Below, one piece after another: positions 1 to 10,646 of a stretch of 64,000 bases of DNA. Position 1 is the stretch's first letter. Each line of letters opens with the position of its first letter. The notes under the pieces are model-generated. The model saw only the letters and a program-made list of their open reading frames with translations, did no database searches and was not told the origin of the DNA. Both the position numbers and the translations under genes were made by a program. The DNA is from Beroe ovata (lineage: Eukaryota; Ctenophora; Nuda; Beroida; Beroidae). The stretch is from the NCBI GenBank assembly GCA_946803715.1, contig CAMPET010000032.1:143654-207653 (forward strand). Direction: 5' to 3'.

Positions 1-30
1 TGTGTGTGTGTGTGTGTGTGTGTGTGTGTC
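1..30. repeat. (TG)n microsatellite at the window edge
   Basis: This is a pure TG dinucleotide run. It lies in the VPS35L intron just downstream (minus-strand sense) of the last exon visible in the window, whose splice donor is at 35-36. Confidence 0.95.
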
Positions 31-36
31 ACGTAC

Positions 37-3000
37 ATTGCACGAGGGAAGCATTGATGAGCGCCACTTCACCCGATAGCAGATACAGATCTAGTCTTGT
101 AAAGGGACAGTGAATGCTGGGAACAGTGATGTAGCAGTATGCCACACAGCCTCGAATAAAGGATGCTGTCTTCTTGCCGTGACCTCCCTACCAAATAGTA
201 TAGTATCACTGCAGGGCACAGGCTGGAGCAGACACATCGAGAATGTGAGATTCCCGAAGCATCAGCTCAATGCTTCGTCAATGTATCTAGCGAGGATAAA
301 CTATAGGTTCCACAGAAGGGGAAGGATGAAAGCTGCTCCTTTTCATGCCCAAATTTCACCACTGGTAATTACCTTGACAATGTTGAGCGTGTCTATAGCG
401 AGATTACACACACACTGCACGAGAGACGCGAGGATTGGGTCCAGGTTGGAGAATGCTGCCCGGCACTCCACATAGAATCCCAGCTGATCCTCAAAGCTCT
501 TCCCATACGATACAGAAGATATGAAGTAGTTGATAAGGTCGCTGAAACATGGGTCACTTTATATGGGGTTGATGCTGTGTCACAGGTTAGCGCAACATGG
601 GGTGAACGAATCATGGACTGACATATGAGAAGTGTGTGACGATGAGCACTCACCTGATGTCCCTCTTTTGGTCATCATTAGTAAGTGCGTTAACAGAGTT
701 GTGCAGTGCTTTTCCTATGTAGATGAAGCCGCTCACCGCCACTGCACTACTCGTCTTGCTTACATTCTTCCTGCAACAATCACACTTATAAAAAAATGCG
801 TGAATATGGCTCCTAACATACTTAGGGAGAGGCAATGAATAGCACCGAAAAACGCGGATTGAACAAACAGCTGACGAAACAGAGAACGAACTTTTGGAAC
901 TCAGCCAGGACAGCTTTGCAGGCCTCCACCTTGACACTCTCCTTCTGGAAGAGGTCGAGGAACGGGAGAAACTTGGAGAGGGAGAAGAGTTGGGTGATGT
1001 CACTGTGAGAGGAGAGGAGAGCACCCAGCATCTTCTCCAGCTGAGAGCGGGCATTGAAGGGGACATCAGGACGACAATATATTTTATCGGTTACGTCACG
1101 GAATAATCACAAGCGAGTGAAGGAACAGCTTACAGTGGGGTAGCACGCCTCAAACGTGCGGGCAGGAAGCAGATGTTTGATGATATCGTCAAGAACAACG
1201 TCCAGATCTTTCATGTTGTTCTCTTCCCTGAAATAGGAATCAGTGAGTCACCAAAACAAGTATTTGTCTTCACTGCCCTGAATTGAGTCATGTCACATTT
1301 TCCACGTGCTAAATCTACAGGAGTGAACGATTCTCTGGAAGAAACTCACACACATATGAAGTGTAGCCAGACGAGGGCACAATCCATGTACTCATCAATC
1401 TTCCCCTCGAGTGTGGACAACTGGGACCACACTATTTTCAGCAACTTCTTCCTGTCTCTTGACGTCATAGCTTCACATGACGTCACGTTACTTGTCAGCT
1501 TTTCACCTACAAATTAATGTATCACACATTGGTGTATGGAGATCATCATGATGTACCACACTACCACGCATGAAGTAAAATCGAGTTCGACACAATCATG
1601 CGTGGTATTGGTAATTACTACGATTAGCAGATAATTACCCAGGTTTTTGAGGAGATAGAAGACGGGGAAAGCAGTTTCCTGACACTGAACAATCTGATCA
1701 ACGAGTTCAAAGACGTGATCTGACACATACTGTTGAGGTAGAGACGACAGAATCGCATTCAGTAGGATGCCACTGTGGGATATGGCGATTACACGGTCCT
1801 ATTACTCTGACTAATCTCATATTAAAAGCCATTTTTTATTCCCTTCATTGCTCTCGCTTTTCAAGAGTGGCAGTATGAACGGTCATACAGATTTTTCAAA
1901 AAACGAATGTGATATCCTTCAAATAATTGAAACACCAACTTGTTTTTAATCTCCGCTATCTGTGAAATGAGGTTATCCAGGTCCTCAGTGGCCAGGTGAC
2001 TGGCAAGACAGCTCATCAACCAATCGTACGCAGGGGTGAAGGTTATGCAGTAGCTGGCTACAGAGGTATCCTTCAGCTTCCTACCCTTTATCAAAATCTG
2101 TGGAGTGTGGTGAGTGAGCATCGCACTGGTTCACCAGCTGTTGTCATGGTGACCAGCTCGAGACATATAATGACGTCACCTGAGGGTAGATGAAGAGAGC
2201 GTCTCGGACGAGGGGATGAAGGAAGGTGTCGAAGAGGGGATCTACCAAGCCGCCCATCCGACTGATGAAACAGCGCGTGTAGTTAGCTACCAATGGATCG
2301 CCGATTCCTCGAGCTACGGGATTATTTCAATATTGATGAAACTTCGATACATTGCCTTTTCCGCATTTAACTATTGATCACCACCTCAGTTCCTTCTACC
2401 TACCTTCGAGACAAGCCTGGCTAAGCACGGTCCTGTGCTGACCAACAGACAAGAACTTGTTACACTTTATGATGGAGAGTTTCAGATAAATGCGGGGAAG
2501 CAGCTCACGTATTGAGGCTATCTGCAGATACGAATAGCATTAACCCATGTTTCAACTCAGGAATTTCAGAAATTTCATAAATCATAAGTGTGTGTCAGGG
2601 TCGTACCTTGTAAAACCAGTTGGATGCAGTCTCTTTAGCCGATTCAGGAACATCATCAGGAGTAAAGTCGGAGCGTAGCGGAACAGTCATGTGTCCTTGT
2701 GTGACAGCGGACTTCTCCTTCAATCGGGTGAATACCAGTGCACCTGGGATGATGTTGTGGTGTTGTTTGATCGTGTTCCTGGACTTGGACACTCACATAC
2801 ACACACAAACACTCACATACACATACAAACACTCACATGCACGCACAAACACGCACATACACACTCACTCACATACACACACAAAAACTCACATGCACGC
2901 ACACACACACGCACACACACGCACACACACACGCAGACACAGTCACACATGAACACACACACATACACACACACACATACACTCACACACAAACAAACAC

Positions 3001-4351
3001 ACACACACAGAAGACACAATATGATCTCACCGAATTCTACAAGTATATCACTGATCATGACGAATTTGCTGGGGTAGAACTGAGGAGTTGTCGTGTCGAG
3101 GAGGAGCTTACTGAGCTGTATCGCTAACTTGAGTGCCTTGACTCGTTGCTCGGTCCGCCACGCTTCGTATAAACACTGCAAGAGACATCATAGCACTAAA
3201 GACCATTGCTTTAGAGCGCACAAATCTGTACTGGCGCAAAGTTGTGAAGGAAAGCTATAGAATTCTTGCTGTAACTAGATAAGCAACTTCCCATTTCGGG
3301 CGGATAAACAATGTATTAGCACTACCTTGCCCATTTCATCCATTTTCCGAGTGTACTCTGCCTGAGTGAGGTTACTCAGGTTTGGGCCATCCTCCATCTC
3401 GTCCAGCTGCTCCAATCTATCTCTCACTTTCTCGGGGAGTGACGAAGTTGCACCACCACCTGCACGGCAACAGTTGCTTTAAGTTTATGCGGGTTGCGTT
3501 TAGTTACAAGATAGCATCCCACAAAACCATATCACGGTCAAAATAAGTAGTATCTATCAATGGATGGCGCCGTACCGCGATCTTTTTTGTTGGATCCCGC
3601 GGACAGAGTCAGTTTCTCAGAGGTTGTGAATTTGGACAGAATCTTCCCTCTTCTTTCAACCCATAGGTCCTGTAGAAGCAGTGTGTAACACTATCTAAAT
3701 CGTAATGGTCTGTGGTGTATAGAATACTATAGATCAGAGCCAGACTCGTTTGAATATCGATATACCCTACTATAGTCGTTTTTCTTGTATCACGATAAGC
3801 GAATCTATTTTTAGAGAATCTCCTACATATCATAGTATGACACATGACTCATAGTATGACACATATGACTCATAGTATGACTTATAGTATGACTCATAGT
3901 ATGACTCATAGTAGAACACACATGACTCACAACTGGGGGTGGAGGCGACATTCTCCGGCTCTTACTCCCGACTGCTGGTTGCTTGCGCGATAACGGAATT
4001 AGTGGGTTAGAAGATAGCGGATCTGAAGATAGTGGATCACTCAGCGGATCTGATACAGCTGTCAGCGGATCATCCCTCAGAGGATCGGTAATCAGATCAG
4101 ATTCTCCTCGCTTACGCGTGGTATCTACATCAGCAGCTTTCTCCTCTTCAATCACAGATTCCTGCCGGATATTGTGCAGATTATGACCACATAAACGCTG
4201 ATTATGTCGGTGAAAAACCAATGTCACCACGCTCTACCTGGTATTGAATAACGCCTTGGAGCGGATGAGTCGATGTCTTAGTGAGCCTCGCGTGGGTCAG
4301 TTTCTCCTTTGCATAAGATTTGACATTAACTGGCCATTTCAACTCTGCCAT
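37..4351 (-). CDS. VPS35L: VPS35L (retriever complex scaffold), 3' end missing
   Basis: VPS35L (formerly C16orf62) is the VPS35-like backbone of retriever, which acts with VPS26C and VPS29 and the CCC complex to recycle cargo from endosomes to the plasma membrane. Sixteen minus-strand exons can be joined with consistent phases: 4351-4238 (start ATG), 4161-3931, 3669-3576, 3459-3326, 3175-3031, 2743-2607, 2521-2404, 2313-2180, 2097-1940, 1772-1639, 1470-1350, 1227-1134, 1040-892, 770-654, 541-373 and 187-37. They give about 733 codons against about 960 in human, so roughly 200 C-terminal residues lie off the left edge. Hallmarks are [20 protein letters not shown] in exon 13, [14 protein letters not shown] in exon 5, [11 protein letters not shown] in exon 6 and [15 protein letters not shown] in exon 8. 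The N-terminal Ser/Asp/Pro-rich linker ([13 protein letters not shown]) matches the family's poorly conserved leader. Two donors are weak (AA|GTTGGT after exon 9, AA|GTTCGT after exon 13), but alignment and phase support both. Confidence 0.93.
2789..3012. repeat. (CA)n-rich microsatellite in a VPS35L intron
   Basis: An imperfect ACAC/ACATAC/ACGCAC tract of about 220 bases between the exons ending at 3031 and starting at 2743. Long His/Thr and Val/Cys open frames across it come from the repeat and are not genes. Confidence 0.92.
3835..3930. repeat. Minisatellite of CATAGTATGACT-type units in a VPS35L intron
   Basis: About seven imperfect copies of a 11-16 base unit with core CATAGTATGAC sit in the intron between the exons ending at 3931 and starting at 3669. 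The array abuts the GTGAGT donor, so length variation here would change the start of the intron. Nothing suggests a coding role. Confidence 0.8.
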
Positions 4352-4973
4352 TCTGTTATGAAAATATTTAAACTCAGAATACAGAAGAACTTAAGAATGT
4401 TCAAGATAATAATCGATTTTCAAACACATTCAGATGATTTATTGAAGCTTTGACGGATACCAAATCATTAGGTATATTGAAGACAGAAATTTGAGGTATA
4501 CATATATTTTGAATTTGATTAAAACCTTTTAAAAATGTTAATAAAATGGATGAACGTCAGGAGGAAGAGCCTGTGCATATTTTTGATAGATGTCGACTAC
4601 GCGAGAAAATGCTCAATGATTAAACAAAACCAAGTTCAGCATAACTTTAACAGCATTGAAAAAGCATTTAAAACAACATCAAGTAATTGAAAGCCCCTCA
4701 TATCATGTGATAAATCATCCAGTGATATTCCTATGAACTACTGTACTCATTAATCATTGAGTGGTTATTATAAAGTCACATGACACATCCGTATAGTGCG
4801 ATAAGGGTTTATCCCTGCTACATATAAAGATGCTACATATAAAGATGCAGAAACATGGAGATATATAATTGCCGTCATAATATTTTGGCTAGTTTAAGAT
4901 ATACTGGGTCCATACCGAGTTTTTGATAGTGTCTACAGTCGTCATACTCTGGGTAACAGTCTTTCTTTAACTG
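4352..4973. other. Spacer between VPS35L start and HMG20-like stop
   Basis: AT-rich, with no convincing open frame. It should hold the VPS35L promoter and the 3' UTR of the HMG20-like gene. A tandem doublet CTACATATAAAGATG lies near 4817-4846. I see nothing else. Confidence 0.6.
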
Positions 4974-6217
4974 CTATAACGTCACCGTACTGATCTGTGC
5001 TTGCTTCAGATGGCGTTTTAATTTAGTGGAGATGCCATCAAATGATGCCCGCTTGCTGCCACCTTTACCTGTGACAGCCACAGAGAGTTTGTTGAATGTT
5101 TCGTTGAAGTTTTCAGTAGACACGTCAGTTGAGAGAACTGAGGCAAACACCTTGGACAATTCCGACTTGAGATCCTTAAGGTGACCATCCAGGGTCGAGT
5201 GATGTTTCTGATGGTAATGAGAGTGAGACATACGATAGCCACGATGTTTGGGAAACGGTGTATTCACCGCTCTCAACGTCAGTAAATTGAAGTCGGAAAG
5301 TGCTAATATCGGAATCGAGTAATTCAGTATTATTTATGCGGCTAAAAATCCTCTCATTCAGTTAAAATAAACCTGCATCATCAATTTGGCGTTGCGTAAT
5401 TCCATCACCACATTATTCAACTCATCAATATGGGAAGACAGCACAGCGTTCTGTTCCTCTAACTCAACAGCTCCTTTTCTCAGACCACGCAACTCTGCCT
5501 CAAGGGCTGAAACAAAACTCATAAGTCATATCGAAATCAGAATGGGACTCAAATTTCCGCATTTTGATTATAAGGAATTAAAAGTAAACCTTTGTTGTAT
5601 TTGAGGAATTCATCTGTGAAGATAGGCTTGTCAAATGTGAGAGAGGCGCGAGATTTCTCATTTTCCTCCAATAGTTTCCTCTTGTTTTCCTGATGTCCAT
5701 TTGACATGTCATGATCAGCGCGTTGTTTCAACGACCCAAGCTCCACATTACACAGGTCACAGTGCAGAACAACCTGTAAAGTGTAAATTGTGGTTATTCA
5801 TTCGCTATTACTGGCTAATAGCAAATTATTGCTGAAGACGAAGTGGGTTATCAGTTGGTCGATAAAAGTTTCATTTAGCAATCTGCATTGCATGCGAGTG
5901 GAATGTTAATCAATAATCATTGCCGAACAAGCTACACACGCGCGCGCTTAACGCGCATTACTCAGCGAAACTGAAAAACTACACTTTTTTAGTTAAACTT
6001 GATTCGCGCTTCACAGAAATGAGAATTAAATTTGTGACAGGCTGACAGCCTCATCATTTCTTTCTTCACAGCACAGACAAATCCTCGAACATCAGGGGAG
6101 GAAGAAGTACTATCAATCAAGGTAAATTAATATTAAGATGACTCCAAGATTGCATACCTCTTACGTAAGTCCATCACAAAGGGATGATAGTTCTGAGATA
6201 TTCTCGCTTTGTTTCAT
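4974..6217 (-). CDS. HMG20/BRAF35-like coiled-coil protein with U1-type zinc finger and no HMG box
   Basis: Five exons join in phase: 6217-6165, 6109-6070, 5773-5590, 5506-5373 and 5207-4974 (stop TAG), giving about 213 residues. The C-terminal two thirds resemble HMG20A/HMG20B: the conserved PIFTDEFLKYNKA is followed by EAELRGLRKGAVELEEQNAV, a coiled coil, and a helical tail. In vertebrates this region binds the LSD1-CoREST machinery or the partner HMG20 subunit. The HMG box that should precede it is not visible. Instead residues around 34-62 form a C-x2-C-x12-H-x5-H finger (CDLC...H...NGH), the spacing of U1/matrin fingers, with a basic NKRK tail. The first two exons are short and rest on splice signals alone. 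A missed upstream HMG-box exon is possible, but 6218-6986 shows none. The family call is firm, the N-terminus moderate. Confidence 0.72.
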
Positions 6218-6907
6218 GGTTGGGGGAACGTTGATGAACTTCACTTTTATCTATGGACCCGAATTATTTCCTTTCTCGACATTCTTTTATCTTCTACACA
6301 ACAAAACGCTCAATTCTTGCGCTATCCCACGACACATGCAGCATCGCGTTCTTATTCCACTTTCACAACATCCTCAATTCTTCAGTTCAAAATTAGATAG
6401 ATAAATTAGATGTACGTACAGACTTGCCACGTTATCTCAACTTGGAGTACAGCAATATATTACAGCAATATTCAAAATTACTTTAGAATAAATGAGAGCT
6501 GATTCCTAATGTGACTTTTACGAATATTCCGTTGATTATTTCCACCCTTAACTCATACGGTATGCCGGTATATTTAGGCAAAAGATAGTATATTATTTTC
6601 AATTAATTCAAGCCCCTACTCCCCTATGCCCCATTTATGCCAGATTTTCCGGAAAATAACTCGTTCTCTATAATATTACATCCTCTGATTGATCCTATTC
6701 ATCGCTGATCGAGTAATTGTATGTCTCGTACGACCGGTCCGGACCCATATACTACAGAATCGAGTTCATTAAATTGAATAATCAATGTTAATTCGAGTAA
6801 CACCTTCGACTCATACTGCTTACAAATATATCCATTCAATCTTTCAGAAAAATACTAATTAGCAATCTTAGAGGGGTCCGTATTGTTGGGCCACTCCGCT
6901 ACGGAAG
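6218..6907. other. Divergent intergenic region (HMG20-like / GPCR)
   Basis: Non-coding and AT-rich between divergently transcribed genes. It should carry both promoters. I searched the minus strand for an HMG-box exon and saw none. Confidence 0.55.
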
Positions 6908-6915
6908 TATAAAAA
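6908..6915 (+). promoter_or_regulatory. TATA box of the LDLa-GPCR gene
   Basis: TATAAAAA lies 79 bases upstream of the signal-peptide ATG at 6987. With initiation 25-30 bases downstream, the 5' UTR would be about 45 bases. Spacing and sequence fit a focused RNA polymerase II core promoter; the start site itself is inferred. Confidence 0.6.
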
Positions 6916-6986
6916 GACAACCTCGCAACCCCCATATAGATTTCAGTGCGGAGCGTGGGAGAGAAAGAAAACACTTGGAGGATATC

Positions 6987-9900
6987 ATGGACTCAACGAC
7001 ATGGTCCATCGTCTTCATGACATCACTCGTGATACACGCAGTGGCAGGTAATTATTATGTGTGATCTTGCGTCGTTGTCACTGGTTACTGGCAGTACCTT
7101 GCGTCTTGAAGTGAAAATTCGGCCTAGAGCGACGCGTGCAGCAACGCATCTGCGCGTGGTTTGATTACCGTAGCATAAAGTTTGCATTTCATTGTCAACA
7201 CTAAGCTCAATATGCACTACATTTCAGCGCAATGTAGTATAAGTGAGAAGAACACATTTCTGAAATGGAATTGTGGTGAACAGGCCCCAGGACAGGCGTT
7301 CACTGTACACAAATGCGTCACTTCAGACGAATTGTACTACTACGCTACAAGCATGCTCTTGGTCCCTGACGGCTTTGTAAACAAATTATGCCAGAACGAC
7401 GCTTACTTTTACCAAGTATGCGGGAATATAGATTTCGAGAAGAGCAGGTTCGACAATCCGGCAGGTTTGTGTGGGTACGTTCTGTGCAAGTCTACCTCAG
7501 GGGCAGTGTACAGCCTCCAACGGGCACCAGGGGCCGTAGTGAAACAAAACAACGAAACTACTACATCATGTGAAGCGGAGGAGATTGAAGAGGTGAAGCC
7601 TGGCCCACCCACGACACAAGCTGATCAACTCAACCCCGAGACGTTGTGCAACTCTATATGTGACCAATACTGGTGTGTGGATGAGGCTTACTGCAACGGA
7701 CTACAGTATGGTATAGAGTGTTACCATGGATACCACGTGCCCGCTATCGCTGTGTGTGACAGAATAATGAACTGCTTCTTTGCCATGAACACATCGACAA
7801 TATCGGGAAATTGGAGTAGGGGAGATGAACGAATCTGCATTTCGGATGGGGTACAGGTTCATGATTCGTGTGAGAGAACGTACACCGGAGATGTTGTGCC
7901 CCTCTTCAACTTCACAAGATGTGGACCCTACAAAATGTCGGTACAAAAGGCCTTCGGTCTCGCTGTGCATGTGCGAGGTCATGCTTTAGGAATGTGCGGG
8001 GAATATATCTGTATTCCCTACTGTAGGAACTACATGGACCAAACTAATTGCACTAGCGAGAAAAGGGTGGCAATCAGGTGTAAGATAAGAGGCTACCCCT
8101 CAAATGTGTCAGAAGCGATCGTTTGTGACCCTGATGTTAACCTGGAAGCAGGGCTATGCGATGACGAGATCGATAAGCAGTGCATCCCAACCTCACTCTC
8201 ATGCACTGTGCACAAACACCTTCTCTGCAATGGTCAGAGTGACTGCAGCGACCGTTCTGACGAGAATAACAAGATCTGCTCTCAACTCACTGCAGCGAAG
8301 TGCGACAGGAAATACATTTTCCCGACACCACTGAACATTCCCCTGTTCTGGGTTGGAGACGGAGTGGAGGACTGCCTCAATGGAATGGATGAGAACCGAT
8401 ACAACTGGCAGATATGTGGAAGTGACAGACTTGAACGGTTTGTCTTGCATTCCTCTAACTGCACTGATGTGTTTATTTGTGAACATGATGATGAGGGATT
8501 TATAAGATCTGATAACCTGTGCGACGGATATGAGAATTGTGGCAATGAGAAGAAGATCTGCGAGAAAACACTCCGTCAACCATCGGTGTTTGACAAAATG
8601 CTTGTAGGATCAAACTCTGAATTGATAACATCTTTCTGCTTGAATGGATTAGAATCACTAAGAAGATTCACCCACCAGTGCAAACGCATCTACAGCGATC
8701 CAGTTGAAATCTTTGGCGTAACGCCAACTGTAATTCATCTTCCAGGAAAGAAGCATGATTGTAGATATCTGTTTGGGGAATTGTACTACTATGTCAGCTG
8801 CACTGGCTATTGTATTGACTCCCAGTGTCCATCGCCCGATCAAACACCAATGCGACACGATTCCTGTCCCGGACAGTTTTTACAACGCATCCACACTTTG
8901 GCTAATAATAGCTATCTTACATTTGCCATAAGAAAAGGTAACAGGTATGTAAACGATCATTTCATCTGCAAGAACGGCTATTGTATACCAAGGACTGACG
9001 TGTGCAACCTCAATGATGATTGTGGCGATGGAAGTGACGAAATGACTTGCAGCAACAACTTCAAGTGCAACTCAACAGATCAATTTCTCCCCCTAAACCG
9101 AAGGTGTGACGGAACTATTGACTGTTTCGACTTATCGGATGAATGCAATGAACAGTGTGGTAAGGATATTCTACCTAGCCCAGCACTCAAAGCAGCAGCA
9201 TGGATTATGGGCTCCATGGCAACCTTGATGAATGCTTATGTTCTCGTCCTAAGTATTTTCAGTCTTTCGAGCTACAAGAGATTCTCTCAGCTCGTCAATA
9301 GATCTATAATCTTCTTGGTCAGCATAGCTGATTTCCTCAATGGTATCTATCTTATTCAGATAGCTATAGTTGACTTTGTACTCTATAGGTCATCCTACTG
9401 TACTAATCAAATAGCCTGGTTGAAAAGTTCATGGTGCTCTATGCTGGGAGTCCTCAGCACTATTGGCGCTCAATTGTCCCTCCTTTCCATTACTGCATTG
9501 AGCATACATCGTGCACTCACAGTAAGACGTGGATCCTTGGCCCACTCGAAAGTGACTGAGTGGACAGATATTGCCAAGCTTCTCTTATTGATCGGACTTC
9601 TTGTATCATGTGCTATTCTCATTGCAACAATCCCCCTCATTGACCAATTTGAGGACTACTTTGTCAATGGGATTGTCTATGTCAAGGAAATGCGGCTATT
9701 CATCGGCATCGTGAACAAAGATACCCACTTCATGGCTCTCCAGGAGTATTACGGTCGGATGAAGAAGTGGACACTCAAGTGGAAACAGATCGATATGATG
9801 GTATACCACATGTTTTCGCATGACTACAACCTCGCAGGGACATACAAAGAAAATGTTCATTTCTATGGCAACGACGGAGTCTGTCTATTCAAGTACTTCC

Positions 9901-10430
9901 TGAGGCAGAACGACCCACAGAAGGTATTTGTGTCGGTTATCCTTGCGATAAACGTTTCCTGTTTCATTCTCATATCAGCGAGCTATGTCCTCATCGCCAG
10001 TCTAACAGTGAAACGATCACGGGTTCTGGTCAAGGGACCGGGCCTAGCTAGGAAGCAGATAAAGGAACGGAACACGAAGATGCAACAGAAGATAGTGCTG
10101 ATCATAGTCACTGATTTCATCTGCTGGGTTCCATTCGTCATCATTTGCATCTTACACTTCTTTGAGGTCATTGATGCGACCTTCACCTACAGCATCTTCT
10201 CCATCGTGGTCCTACCCATTAACTCGGTGATAAACCCCTTCCTGTACGACAGTGCCCTGGGACACGGCTTGTCTCAAATCACAAAGTTCATCCTATTCGT
10301 GAAGAGAAAGAGAATCCGAGTCGAGAAAGGATCTATGGCAGGAGAAATGGTTCCGGCTGAAGCACAAGATGATATGGGAGATGTCATCGTGTTATCCGCG
10401 CAAATTCCTGTGGATCAGACAGCGAACTGA
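6987..10430 (+). CDS. LDLa-repeat, Cys-rich ectodomain rhodopsin-like GPCR
   Basis: Two exons (6987-7047 and 7228-10430) encode 1087 residues. Exon 1 is essentially a signal peptide (start MDSTTWSIVFMTSLV), split from the rest by a 180-base intron. The ectodomain (about residues 21-670) is rich in Cys and N-glycosylation sequons. It carries LDL-receptor class A modules near residues 338-371 (CNGQSDCSDRSDE), 599-628 (CNLNDDCGDGSDE) and 632-661 (CDGTIDCFDLSDE), all with the acidic Ca2+-binding signature, plus further degenerate Cys repeats. A seven-helix domain follows from about residue 678, with NPFLY (NPxxY) in TM7 and a SIHR in place of DRY/ERW after TM3. This recalls RXFP/LGR and molluscan GRL101 receptors, but I see no leucine-rich repeats between LDLa and TM1. 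The cytoplasmic tail is short. The ligand cannot be inferred. Confidence 0.88.
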
Positions 10431-10646
10431 GATTGTTCTAATGGACACCTCAACTAGACACTGATTTCTTATAAAGTACTATATATAAGTAGTAAGTACG
10501 GTACCTAGCAGAAACATGTTCAAGATCTTAAGTGAAAATGTTGGAGCTTCACTCAATCCGTTTTGATCGAGTCATTATATGAACGCTGTCATTGCTTTTG
10601 GTTTATAATCAAAATCTAAAACGCGTTTTTCTAAACTTCAAATGAT

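Noticed and set aside
2620-3181. His/Thr-rich and Val/Cys-rich open frames
   Set aside because: They are translations of the (CA)n tract inside a VPS35L intron. The true exon (3031-3175) uses only the unique part.
3835-3930. Possible CRISPR-like array of short repeats
   Set aside because: Units are contiguous and imperfect with no unique spacers. The genome is animal and the tract sits in an intron, so it is a minisatellite.
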